A DNA stretch of 19,441 nucleotides from Beijerinckiaceae bacterium (GTDB taxonomy: Bacteria; Pseudomonadota; Alphaproteobacteria; Rhizobiales; Beijerinckiaceae): NCBI GenBank assembly GCA_947456315.1, contig CANGRU010000004.1, positions 1 to 19,441 on the forward strand. The letters are read 5' to 3'. A program made the position numbers and the translations under genes. Shown in pieces: positions 7,085 to 15,042 of this stretch (its first letter is position 1; every line of letters begins with the position of its first letter). Under the pieces are notes generated by a model. The model worked only from the letters and a program-made list of their open reading frames with translations, had not been told where the DNA came from and made no database searches.

Positions 7085-7113
7085 ATTAAAAATAGATGCG
7101 GTAGCTATACCAA
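7085..7113 (-). promoter_or_regulatory. Toxin-antitoxin promoter
   Basis: On the minus strand, TTGGTA (7108-7113) and TTTAAT (7085-7090, 5/6 to TATAAT) are separated by exactly 17 bp. The inferred start is near 7078, about 17 nt before the toxin ATG and just upstream of or over the dyad at 7060-7076. The AT-rich stretch here contrasts with the surrounding GC-rich sequence. Confidence 0.6.
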
Positions 7114-7137
7114 ACCGGCCTCAAAGGCCGCTATCCA

Positions 7138-7254
7138 TCAAAAGAACCACCCCGTCGCAAGATTGAGCGCGAGCACCCCGAGAAAAATGAACCCGAGCGT
7201 GCGCCCGATGCGGCGCGCCCAGATTTCAACTTTGTCGGCTTTGTCGTCACTCAT
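7138..7254 (-). CDS. Small single-pass membrane protein, unknown function (38 aa)
   Basis: A short open frame starts at ATG 7254 and ends at TGA 7138-7140. It encodes 38 residues: a charged start (MSDDKADKVEIWARRIGR), one hydrophobic helix (TLGFIFLGVLALNLA) and an aromatic end (TGWFF). The arginine pair before the helix suggests the N-terminus faces the cytoplasm. I do not recognise the family. Reasons to believe it is real are the sensible membrane topology, its place just after the leuC terminator, and a TGCTAGACT extended -10 box only 6 nt before the ATG, which would give a leaderless mRNA. There is no Shine-Dalgarno, consistent with that. Its 3' end is about 25 bp upstream of the TA promoter -35 box. 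Chance cannot be excluded at this length. Confidence 0.6.
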   Translation of the reverse strand: MSDDKADKVEIWARRIGRTLGFIFLGVLALNLATGWFF

Positions 7255-7260
7255 GGAGCA

Positions 7261-7269
7261 AGTCTAGCA
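7261..7269 (-). promoter_or_regulatory. Extended -10 promoter for the 38-aa gene
   Basis: The minus-strand sequence TGCTAGACT matches an extended -10 (TGnTAnAnT) and ends 6 nt before the ATG at 7254, so the transcript would be leaderless or nearly so. The -35 position overlaps the leuC terminator and has no good match. Confidence 0.4.
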
Positions 7270-7281
7270 CAGCGCCCAAAA

Positions 7282-7309
7282 GAAAAGGACCGGCACGAGG
7301 CCGGTCCTT
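7282..7309 (-). terminator. Rho-independent terminator after leuC
   Basis: The perfect 10-bp stem AAGGACCGGC (7285-7294)/GCCGGTCCTT (7300-7309) with a 5-base loop is followed on the minus strand by TTTTCTTTT. It ends the leuC transcript, so leuD is not expected to be read mainly from the leuC promoter. Confidence 0.85.
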
Positions 7310-7320
7310 CAACAAACACC

Positions 7321-7399
7321 TGTCATTGCGAGCGAAACGAAGCAATCCAGATCACGCGTTCAGCCGGATTGCCGCGTCGCTACGCTCCTCGCAATGACG
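7321..7399. repeat. Hairpin repeat family A, copy 2
   Basis: This 79-bp copy has termini TGTCATTGCGAG / CTCGCAATGACG and the inner GAAGCAATCC/GGATTG pair. Its centre (ATCACGCGTTCAGCC) differs from the other copies. It lies between the leuC stop and the leuC terminator, so it is transcribed in the 3' untranslated region. A further perfect 9-bp stem (GACGAGCGC/GCGCTCGTC, 7396-7416) joins its edge to the leuC stop codon. Confidence 0.9.
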
Positions 7400-7414
7400 A
7401 GCGCGATGCGCTCG

Positions 7415-8824
7415 TCAGCTCCACTTGCGAATATCGACAAAGTGGCCAGCCACCGCAGCAGCCGCCGCCATGGCAGGCGAGACGAGATGTGTGCGACCCT
7501 TGAAGCCCTGACGGCCTTCGAAGTTGCGGTTCGAGGTCGATGCGCAACGCTCGCCCGGTGCCAGCTTGTCGGGGTTCATCGCCAAGCACATCGAGCAACC
7601 CGGCTCGCGCCATTCAAAACCGGCGGCGACAAAAATCTTGTCGAGACCTTCGGCTTCCGCCTGATCCTTCACAAGACCAGAGCCCGGCACCACCATCGCA
7701 TTGACATGGGCGGCGACTTTCTTGCCTTCGATGACTTTTGCAGCTGCGCGCAAATCTTCGATGCGGCCGTTGGTGCATGAGCCAATGAACACACGATCAA
7801 TCTTCAGATCAGCGATCTTCTCGCCACCCTTCAGACCCATGTAATCCAGCGCGCGCTGGATCTTGGCTTTCTGCTGGTCGTTGCGCGCATCATCCACGCG
7901 CGGCACAACGCCTTCAATGGAGGCGACATCTTCAGGGCTCGTGCCCCAGGTGACGATCGGCGGCAGGCTTGCAGCATCGAGAGTGATCTCGGTGTCGAAA
8001 TGCGCGCCTTCATCCGAATGCAGCGTCTTCCAATAGCGCACGGCTTCATCCCAAGCCGCGCCCTTCGGGGCTTTCGGGCGATCTTTCAGATAAGCGAATG
8101 TCTTTTCATCCGGCGCAATGAGACCAGCGCGTGCGCCGCCTTCGATTGTCATGTTGCAGACCGTCATGCGGCCTTCCATCGACAGGTCGCGGATGGCTTC
8201 GCCGGCAAATTCGATGACATGGCCGGTGCCGCCGGCTGTGCCGATCTGGCCGATGATCGCCAGAATAATATCTTTCGCTGTCACGCCAGCCGGCAATTTG
8301 CCGTTGACGGTGACGCGCATATTCTTGGCCTTCGACTGCAGCAATGTCTGCGTGGCGAGCACGTGCTCGACTTCGGATGTGCCGATGCCGTGCGCGAGTG
8401 CGCCGAAAGCACCATGCGTGGAGGTATGGCTGTCGCCGCACACAATCGTCGTGCCGGGCAAAGTGAAGCCCTGCTCAGGCCCGATGATGTGGACGATGCC
8501 CTGACGCTTGTCGAAAGCATCATAATATTCGAGACCGAAGTCGGATGCGTTTTGCGCGAGCTGCGCAATCTGCGCTTTGGATTCGGGATCAACAACATGC
8601 GAACGCGCTTCTGCGGTTGTCGGCACGTTATGATCGACCACCAGCAAGGTCTTTTCCGGCGCGCGCACTTTGCGGCCCGCCATACGCAGACCTTCAAAGG
8701 CCTGCGGGCTTGTCACTTCGTGGACGAGATGACGGTCGATATAGAGCAGGCACGAACCATCGGGCTGAACGTCGACCACATGGTCGTCCCAGATTTTGTC
8801 ATAGAGCGTGCGCAGCTTGGCCAT
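7415..8824 (-). CDS. leuC: 3-isopropylmalate dehydratase large subunit
   Basis: This 469-residue protein is the usual LeuC length. It is the iron-sulfur catalytic subunit that acts with LeuD in leucine biosynthesis. The three [4Fe-4S] ligand cysteines are visible: Cys350 in FIGSCTNGR, and Cys410 and Cys413 in [13 protein letters not shown]. Other aconitase-family segments are [40 protein letters not shown] and [13 protein letters not shown]. The ATG at 8824 has a good Shine-Dalgarno (GAGGAAG, 8 nt away) and begins the family-typical [17 protein letters not shown]; the open frame further upstream is unconserved. No leucine-rich leader peptide or attenuator was found in the roughly 200 bp upstream. 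Downstream are a hairpin repeat and a strong terminator, which isolate it from leuD about 1.1 kb away. Confidence 0.98.
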   Translation of the reverse strand: MAKLRTLYDKIWDDHVVDVQPDGSCLLYIDRHLVHEVTSPQAFEGLRMAGRKVRAPEKTLLVVDHNVPTTAEARSHVVDPESKAQIAQLAQNASDFGLEYYDAFDKRQGIVHIIGPEQGFTLPGTTIVCGDSHTSTHGAFGALAHGIGTSEVEHVLATQTLLQSKAKNMRVTVNGKLPAGVTAKDIILAIIGQIGTAGGTGHVIEFAGEAIRDLSMEGRMTVCNMTIEGGARAGLIAPDEKTFAYLKDRPKAPKGAAWDEAVRYWKTLHSDEGAHFDTEITLDAASLPPIVTWGTSPEDVASIEGVVPRVDDARNDQQKAKIQRALDYMGLKGGEKIADLKIDRVFIGSCTNGRIEDLRAAAKVIEGKKVAAHVNAMVVPGSGLVKDQAEAEGLDKIFVAAGFEWREPGCSMCLAMNPDKLAPGERCASTSNRNFEGRQGFKGRTHLVSPAMAAAAAVAGHFVDIRKWS

Positions 8825-9021
8825 TGTCGTTTCTTCCTCGGAATGGTCGACGGGGCGGTCAGCTTGGGCCACCCCTGAATTGGATGGCGGTGTCATACCC
8901 GAAAAAGGGGCCGGAGGGGAAGGTGTTTGGACCAAAGACACGCCCAATCGATGCTGGCGGCTTCGGCTCCGGCCCGTTAGTGTCCGGATATCACCCTATC
9001 CCACCTGCAAGGATTCGGATT

Positions 9022-9432
9022 TTGTTTGAACGCCCCAAAGTCTCCCCCTACCTGACAGTCTCTCCGGCGGCCGGTGCCATTGCCTTCTACACCTCGGTTT
9101 TCGGGGCGACCCAGAAGGCGCTGATGCCCTCCCTTGACGGTCTGCGCATCATGCATTGCGAGCTGATCATCAATGGCGGCTCGGTCATGCTCGCCGATGC
9201 TTTCCCCGAATTCGGCCAAACCCGCCAGCCCATCCCCGGCGAGCCCGTGACCATGTCGGTCAGCCTCGAATTCGAGACCCGCCAGCAGGTTGAGGATGTC
9301 TTTGCCAAGGCCACCAGTCTGGGCGCCAAGGGCGATGTGCAGCCAACCAATTCCTTCTGGGGCACCCGCTTCGCGGTCATCCGCGATCCGTTCGGTCATC
9401 GCTGGATGCTGAACGGCCCCCTCAAGGGCTAA
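9022..9432 (+). CDS. VOC-superfamily protein, PhnB-like
   Basis: This 136-residue protein of the vicinal oxygen chelate (glyoxalase/bleomycin-resistance) superfamily resembles the PhnB/COG2764 group. Seen: VSPYLTVSPAAGAIAFYTSVFGA at the start, then MHCELIINGGSVMLADAFPEFG, a central MSVSLEFETRQQVEDVFAKATSLGA, and the closing WGTRFAVIRDPFGHRWMLNGP. The substrate is unknown; such proteins can be metal-dependent isomerases or lyases, or binding proteins. No ATG is available at the family-typical start. The TTG at 9022 is chosen because AAGGA lies exactly 8 nt upstream; GTG at 8980 is a weaker alternative. It is divergent from leuC and 120 bp upstream of the MBL hydrolase on the same strand. A weak hairpin after the stop (AAGGGC/GCCCTT, 9431-9455) has no U-run. 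Confidence 0.85.
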   Translation: MFERPKVSPYLTVSPAAGAIAFYTSVFGATQKALMPSLDGLRIMHCELIINGGSVMLADAFPEFGQTRQPIPGEPVTMSVSLEFETRQQVEDVFAKATSLGAKGDVQPTNSFWGTRFAVIRDPFGHRWMLNGPLKG

Positions 9433-9552
9433 GGGCCCAGCACAGGCTTGCCCTTCAGCATAAAAACGGCGAGCCTCGAGCCTCAGGCGCAAACCGGGCG
9501 CCTATCCCGCCCGTAAACTTGGCGTCTTAAAAATTTTCGAGGAGGAATTGCC

Positions 9553-10524
9553 ATGACACAGATCTCGCGCCGTGAAGCATTGGGCACAATGGCGGCCGGT
9601 GCCGCTCTTGCAGCCAGCCCCGCATTTGCATCCGCTCCCATCGTCGGCAAGCAGGCCGCTGGCGTCTATCGTAACAAGATCGGCGATATGGAAGTCACCA
9701 TTGTCACCGATGGTGCAAGCACATTCCCCATGCCAGAGACCTTTGTGCGCAATGTCGCCAAGGACGAAGTCGGCAAATCACTCGAAGCTTCTGCCATGTC
9801 GCTGACGCGCATGACGGTGCCCTACAATCCGATGCTCATCAACACAGGCGGCAAGCTCGTTCTCATCGACACGGGCAATGGACAAGGCGACCCCAAGGGC
9901 GAAGTCGGCCTGTTATTGCCGAACATGACGGCCGCTGGCGTTGATCCCAAGCAGGTCGATGTTGTGGTCATCACCCATTTCCATGGCGATCATATCAAGG
10001 GGCTGCGGCTGGCCGATGGCGCGCTCGCTTTCCCCAATGCAGAAGTGAAAGTTCCAGCCGCCGAATGGGCATTCTGGATGAATGACGAGAATATGAACAA
10101 AGCACCCGATGCCATGAAAGGCGCGTTCCAGCTTGTGCGCAAAACCTTCGACAAAATGGGTGACCGTCTGACCCAATATGAAATGGACAAGGAAGTTGTG
10201 TCGGGCATTACGCCGTTTGCGACACACGGCCACACACCGGGTCACACATCACTGGCGCTGCAATCAGGCAATGCGCGCATGATCGTGCAGGGTGATGTGA
10301 CAAACATCCCCGCACTCTTCCTGCGTAATCCGGGCTGGCATGTGATGTTCGATATGGATGCTGCAAAGGCAGAAGATACGCGCCGCCGCTTCTATGATCG
10401 CGCCTCTGCCGACAAGACATTGATCGGCGGCTTCCACTTCCCCTTCCCCGCACTCGGCTATGTCGAGAAGGATGGCGCAAATAATTTCAAACTTGTTCCG
10501 GTTGTCTGGAACACCACGCTTTAA
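9553..10524 (+). CDS. Tat-exported metallo-beta-lactamase-fold hydrolase
   Basis: This 323-residue protein has a twin-arginine signal (SRREALG, then a hydrophobic stretch ending in AFASA near residue 28). Export is therefore folded, metal-loaded and to the periplasm. The MBL metal site is complete: THFHGDH (His142, His144, Asp146, His147), His231 in HTPGH, Asp248 in VQGDVTN, and His295 in GGFHFPFPA. Overall layout resembles the methyl parathion hydrolase / N-acyl-homoserine lactonase-like branch (inference from memory), so a lactone or phosphotriester substrate is possible but unproven. The ATG at 9553 has a strong Shine-Dalgarno (GAGGAGGAA). It is followed by repeat family B copy 1 and a strong terminator. 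The upstream gap shows a direct repeat of GAGCCTC but no clear promoter. Confidence 0.92.
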   Translation: MTQISRREALGTMAAGAALAASPAFASAPIVGKQAAGVYRNKIGDMEVTIVTDGASTFPMPETFVRNVAKDEVGKSLEASAMSLTRMTVPYNPMLINTGGKLVLIDTGNGQGDPKGEVGLLLPNMTAAGVDPKQVDVVVITHFHGDHIKGLRLADGALAFPNAEVKVPAAEWAFWMNDENMNKAPDAMKGAFQLVRKTFDKMGDRLTQYEMDKEVVSGITPFATHGHTPGHTSLALQSGNARMIVQGDVTNIPALFLRNPGWHVMFDMDAAKAEDTRRRFYDRASADKTLIGGFHFPFPALGYVEKDGANNFKLVPVVWNTTL

Positions 10525-10535
10525 GTTTTATGCGT

Positions 10536-10657
10536 CCTTCTCCCATAGGGAGAAGGTGTCGGCGGAGCCGACGGATGAGGGGTTACAATTTTACAAGGTA
10601 AAGGCGTAACCCCTCACCCCGATGCTGCGCATCGACCCTCTCCCTCTGGGAGAGGGT
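10536..10657. repeat. Hairpin repeat family B, copy 1 (inverted relative to copies 2 and 3)
   Basis: This element of about 120 bp is built of hairpins. The first is CCTTCTCCC/GGGAGAAGG (10536-10556), then GTCGGC/GCCGAC. A long-range pair GAGGGGTTAC (10577-10586)/GTAACCCCTC (10606-10615) follows, then CGATGC/GCATCG, and last CCCTCTCCC/GGGAGAGGG (10636-10656). It lies between the MBL hydrolase stop and its terminator, thus in the 3' untranslated region. Copies 2 and 3 have the same plan in the other orientation. Confidence 0.88.
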
Positions 10658-10661
10658 AAAG

Positions 10662-10690
10662 AAAAAGCCCGGCGCGAAGCCGGGCTTTTT
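10662..10690. terminator. Bidirectional rho-independent terminator between the MBL hydrolase and rplS
   Basis: AAAAAGCCCGGC (10662-10673), loop GCGAA, GCCGGGCTTTTT (10679-10690), followed by two more T on the plus strand. A-run and T-run on either side make it work in both directions. It ends the plus-strand hydrolase transcript and the minus-strand rplS transcript. Confidence 0.92.
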
Positions 10691-10714
10691 TTATTCTCGT
10701 TACGAGGAGGCCGA

Positions 10715-11092
10715 TCAGGCCTTCTTCTCGCTGTAGTCCTGACGCTCGGCGATACGTGCCGACTTACCGCGACGATCACGCAGATAGTACAGCTTGGCGC
10801 GACGCACCTTGCCGCGACGCACGACCTTGATCGAGTCGATGTTGGGCGAATGCAGCGGGAACACGCGTTCCACACCTTCACCGTAAGAAATCTTGCGAAC
10901 TGTGAAGCTCTCATTGATGCCGCCGCCATTGCGCGCGATGCAAACGCCTTCGTAGGCCTGAACGCGCGAGCGTTCGCCTTCCTTGACCTTCACATTGACG
11001 ATGACGGTATCACCCGGCTGGAAAGCGGGGATGGGGCGCACTGCAACAAGCTTGGCAGCCTGCTCAGCGTCGAGCTGCTGAATAATATCCAT
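10715..11092 (-). CDS. rplS: 50S ribosomal protein L19
   Basis: This 125-residue protein is the normal L19 length. It binds 23S rRNA at the interface with the 30S subunit. Family signatures are [55 protein letters not shown], and [30 protein letters not shown]. The ATG at 11092 follows CGGAG with 7-nt spacing. It is the last gene of the rpsP-rimM-trmD-rplS set, but 95 bp separate it from trmD. A good promoter there suggests it is also transcribed separately. A bidirectional terminator follows. Confidence 0.98.
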   Translation of the reverse strand: MDIIQQLDAEQAAKLVAVRPIPAFQPGDTVIVNVKVKEGERSRVQAYEGVCIARNGGGINESFTVRKISYGEGVERVFPLHSPNIDSIKVVRRGKVRRAKLYYLRDRRGKSARIAERQDYSEKKA

Positions 11093-11121
11093 AGTTGATC
11101 TCCGTTTCGCCTCGTTGGGCG

Positions 11122-11184
11122 AGCGTTTCGGAACGCTGTTTTGATTGATGCGGTTTCTATACAGGCCCCAAATCGCCTTGTCGA
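11122..11184 (-). promoter_or_regulatory. rplS promoter and leader hairpin
   Basis: On the minus strand, TCGACA (11179-11184, 5/6 to TTGACA) and TATAGA (11156-11161, 4/6) are 17 bp apart, immediately after the trmD stop. The inferred start is near 11149. The leader of about 57 nt contains the stem AGCGTT/AACGCT (11122-11137). I do not see a full L19 autoregulatory structure that I could name. Confidence 0.5.
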
Positions 11185-11187
11185 CTC

Positions 11188-11871
11188 CTAATCCCCCTTG
11201 AGGAGGTCGGGCCGGCGCTCCGCTGTCAGGCGCCGGGCTTCGTCAGCCCGCCAGCGGGCAATGCGGGCATGGTCCCCGGACAGCAGGGTCTCGGGGATGG
11301 CCAGCCCCTCCCATTCACGGGGCCTCGTATAATGGGGATATTCGAGCAGACCGCCCTCGAAGCTCTCCTCCGAGCCCGAGGCCTCCTTGCCCATGACGCC
11401 CGGCAATAGCCGCACACAGGCGTCCAGAAGCACCAGGGAGGCGATTTCGCCGCCCGACAGCACATAGTCGCCGATGGAGACCTCTTCGAGCCCACGGGCC
11501 CCGATAACCCGCTCGTCGACCCCTTCAAAGCGGCCGCAGACAATCGCCACCCCCGGGCCTGCGGCCAGCGCCCGGACACGGGCTTGGGTCAGCGGGCGCC
11601 CACGCGGGCTCATCAACAGGCGGGGGCGCTCATCGCCCGCAGGCAGGGCAGCGTCAATCGCGCTTGCCAGCACATCGGCGCGGATCACCATGCCCGGCCC
11701 ACCGCCTGCTGGCGTGTCATCCACAGCGCGGTGACGGCCAAGGCCATGCTCGCGGATATTATGCGTCTCCAGCGACCAGGTGCCACGCGCCAGCGCATCA
11801 CCCGACAATGATGTGCCGAGCGGTCCGGGGAACATGTCGGGATAGAGGGTCAGAATCGAGGCGCGCCACAT
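11188..11871 (-). CDS. trmD: tRNA (guanine-N1)-methyltransferase
   Basis: This 227-residue SPOUT-class enzyme methylates G37 of tRNAs using S-adenosylmethionine and so prevents +1 frameshifting. Motifs of the trefoil-knot SAM site are visible: MSPRG (about 88-92), [11 protein letters not shown] (112-122) and [11 protein letters not shown] (132-142). The N-terminal [18 protein letters not shown] is also typical, as is [11 protein letters not shown] near the C-terminus, where substrate tRNA binds. The start is taken as the ATG at 11871, which overlaps the rimM stop by one base (TGATG) and implies translational coupling. A GTG one codon upstream (11874) is possible. The order rimM-trmD-rplS is the standard bacterial one. 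Confidence 0.97.
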   Translation of the reverse strand: MWRASILTLYPDMFPGPLGTSLSGDALARGTWSLETHNIREHGLGRHRAVDDTPAGGGPGMVIRADVLASAIDAALPAGDERPRLLMSPRGRPLTQARVRALAAGPGVAIVCGRFEGVDERVIGARGLEEVSIGDYVLSGGEIASLVLLDACVRLLPGVMGKEASGSEESFEGGLLEYPHYTRPREWEGLAIPETLLSGDHARIARWRADEARRLTAERRPDLLKGD

Positions 11872-12425
11872 CACGCCTCGTCCTCTCCGGTTTCATCTTC
11901 CCGCACGATCACCTCATCCGGCATGTCGACGATGACGCGCTTGGCAGCCATATCGACAATCGGCACGACTTTTTTGGTGAAGGGCAGAAACAGATTTTCG
12001 CCGAGCGGCGGGCGCACATCGAGAATGTCACCCGCGCCGAAATTCTGGACATCGACAATGGTGCCCATCAGCGCGCCATCGCGCGTCTCGACACGCAGGC
12101 CAATGAGATCGGCATGATAGAATTCGTCTTCATCTGCAGGCGGCAAATCAGCGCGCGCAATGTAGATGGAATGATTGGTGAGTTTTTCAGCTGCTGTGCG
12201 ATCAGCCACACCTTCAAGGCGCGCGACAAGAATGTCGTCTTTGACCAATCGTGCAGAGATAATTTTATAGCTGGCTAGACCGCTCTCATTGGTGAGGCGG
12301 GGATAATCAGCCAGAGCGAGCGGATCGCCTGTGTAAGATTTCAACCGCACTTCGCCGCGCACGCCATGCGCTGCGCCGAAGATTCCAACGAGGACGAGAT
12401 CTTGCGGCATGTCAGCCTTGGTCAT
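11871..12425 (-). CDS. rimM: Ribosome maturation factor RimM
   Basis: This 184-residue protein helps 16S rRNA 3'-domain processing and 30S assembly by binding ribosomal protein S19. The N-terminal RimM beta-barrel carries [22 protein letters not shown] and the PRC-barrel half carries [29 protein letters not shown] and [14 protein letters not shown]. The C-terminal tail is acidic (EDETGEDEA). The start is taken as ATG 12425. An internal ATG at 12410 has a better-spaced AAGG and is a real alternative that would remove five residues. The gap to rpsP is 154 bp and is mostly filled by repeat family B copy 2, so coupling with rpsP may be altered here. The end overlaps trmD by one base. Confidence 0.96.
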   Translation of the reverse strand: MTKADMPQDLVLVGIFGAAHGVRGEVRLKSYTGDPLALADYPRLTNESGLASYKIISARLVKDDILVARLEGVADRTAAEKLTNHSIYIARADLPPADEDEFYHADLIGLRVETRDGALMGTIVDVQNFGAGDILDVRPPLGENLFLPFTKKVVPIVDMAAKRVIVDMPDEVIVREDETGEDEA

Positions 12426-12441
12426 TGAGTGCGACGCATGT

Positions 12442-12560
12442 CCCTCTCCCGTTTTACGGGAGAGGGTGGCTTGCGAAGCAAGACGGGTGAGGGTGGGTCT
12501 TTGTGAGCACCCTCATCCGTCGCGCTCCGCGCGCCACCTTCTCCCGCATGCGGGAGAAGG
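12442..12560. repeat. Hairpin repeat family B, copy 2, in the rpsP-rimM gap
   Basis: This 119-bp element has outer hairpins CCCTCTCCCG/CGGGAGAGGG (12442-12466) and CCTTCTCCCGC/GCGGGAGAAGG (12537-12560). Between them are a small CTTGC/GCAAG hairpin and a long-range TGAGGGTG/CACCCTCA pair. It ends 20 bp from the rpsP stop and starts 17 bp from the rimM ATG, inside a co-directional operon. Confidence 0.9.
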
Positions 12561-12579
12561 GGACGATACGCATTGCTGA

Positions 12580-13002
12580 TTATTCAGCAGCAGGTGCTTC
12601 TTCAGCCGGCGCAGCAGCGGCGGCGGCAGCGGCTTCCTTGGCAGCAGCAGCGGCATCAGCAGCAGCGGTCACTGCAGCAGCGGCAGCGGCCAGACGCTCC
12701 TGCGCCTTCTTCTTGGGCTGGGCCTTCTCAGGGTTGTTGCGCGCATCGCGCTTCAACACGCCCAGATTGCTGAGCAGACGCTCAACACGATCGGTCGGCT
12801 GTGCGCCCTTGGCGATCCAATCCTTGGCCTTTTCGATGTCGAGCACGAGACGTGCAGCATCGTCCTTGGCCTTCAGCGGATCGAACGTGCCGATCTTTTC
12901 GATGAAGCGGCCATCACGCGGCATGCGCGCATCGGCAACAACAACACGGTAGAAGGGACGCTTCTTGGCGCCACCGCGCGACAGACGGATTTTCAGAGAC
13001 AT
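12580..13002 (-). CDS. rpsP: 30S ribosomal protein S16 with alanine-rich tail
   Basis: This 140-residue protein has a complete S16 core in residues 1 to about 80: [42 protein letters not shown], then [23 protein letters not shown]. It binds 16S rRNA early in 30S assembly. From about residue 95 the sequence becomes a Lys/Ala-rich extension, nearly all Ala with scattered Glu/Lys/Pro, roughly 55 residues beyond the E. coli protein length. Alanine-rich extensions occur in S16 of many Hyphomicrobiales. The ATG at 13002 has a strong Shine-Dalgarno (AAGGAAG). It lies 74 bp downstream of ffh; a near-palindrome (GTTTCGTACGAGAC, 13029-13042) sits in that gap and may be regulatory. Confidence 0.97.
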   Translation of the reverse strand: MSLKIRLSRGGAKKRPFYRVVVADARMPRDGRFIEKIGTFDPLKAKDDAARLVLDIEKAKDWIAKGAQPTDRVERLLSNLGVLKRDARNNPEKAQPKKKAQERLAAAAAAVTAAADAAAAAKEAAAAAAAAPAEEAPAAE

Positions 13003-13028
13003 GCTTTCTTCCTTTCAACAATCTTCAC

Positions 13029-13042
13029 GTTTCGTACGAGAC
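13029..13042. promoter_or_regulatory. 14-bp near-palindrome between ffh and rpsP
   Basis: GTTTCGTACGAGAC is symmetric except for one base pair. It sits about 27 bp upstream of the rpsP start codon. It could be a protein binding site or chance; no matching promoter was identified. Confidence 0.2.
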
Positions 13043-13076
13043 GCGCACGCCCCGCAATTCTTTCACCCCTTCGAAA

Positions 13077-14636
<1,560 letters not shown>

Positions 14637-14793
14637 GTGCGGTCCGTTCCTCGTGGATGCGCCAGACCCCGAGCCACCGAGCCGCCAAAAAGGTTTGCGC
14701 GCCCGGGGGCGCATCGCGCTGCCGGGCGTGGACCTCCAGCCTCGGGGGCTGGTCGGCGGGTCAGATCGTCAGGTTTTGACGCTAGATGAGGAG

Positions 14794-14823
14794 CTTTTAG
14801 GCCGGGGGGCTGAAAAGAGTCAA
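14794..14823 (-). promoter_or_regulatory. Candidate ffh promoter
   Basis: On the minus strand, TTGACT (14818-14823, 5/6) and TAAAAG (14794-14799, 4/6) are 18 bp apart. The start would be near 14787, giving a leader of roughly 150 nt before the ffh ATG. Confidence 0.4.
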
Positions 14824-14909
14824 CCAGAGGCAGTCGTTTCGGGGCCGTTTCGGGTGGTCGCGCCGTCCTTGCGGGGAGGGCTGGGTGAAGTATTTGACCT
14901 CGCGTGAAC

Positions 14910-15030
14910 CCCTCTCCCGCTTTGCGGGAGAGGGTGGCTGCCGAAGGCAGACGGGTGAGGGTGAGTGCAGCTGAACTGCCCTCATCCGCCCTGCTCCGCA
15001 GGGCACCTTCTCCCGCGCAGCGGGAGAAGG
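14910..15030. repeat. Hairpin repeat family B, copy 3, after asd
   Basis: This 121-bp element has CCCTCTCCCGC/GCGGGAGAGGG (14910-14934) and CCTTCTCCCGC/GCGGGAGAAGG (15006-15030) as outer hairpins and a TGAGGG/CCCTCA pair in the middle. Same orientation as copy 2. It begins 13 bp beyond the asd stop codon, in its 3' untranslated region. Confidence 0.9.
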
Positions 15031-15042
15031 GAAACGCTATAA

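Larger units (their letters stand above)
14637..15042. other. Gap between asd and ffh: promoter, leader and repeat, no gene
   Basis: These 406 bp hold repeat family B copy 3 (14910-15030), a promoter candidate for ffh (14794-14823) and a GC-rich ffh leader of about 150 nt. The leader has a CCAGCC/GGCTGG stem at about 14736-14752. I looked for the SRP RNA core sequence on both strands and did not see it. No convincing open frame is present. Confidence 0.7.

Noticed and set aside
8825..9021. Leucine attenuator or leader peptide upstream of leuC
   Set aside because: No short frame with consecutive leucine codons and no terminator/antiterminator pair could be found; no strong promoter was recognised either.
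10577..10615. Inverted repeat GAGGGGTTAC/GTAACCCCTC as an attachment site or IS end
   Set aside because: It is the middle pair of repeat family B and matches the layout of the other two copies; no transposase or integrase is nearby.
14637..15042. Possible SRP (4.5S) RNA gene beside ffh
   Set aside because: The conserved SRP RNA core (GGAAGG-type loop region) was not seen on either strand; the gap is explained by a promoter, leader and repeat.
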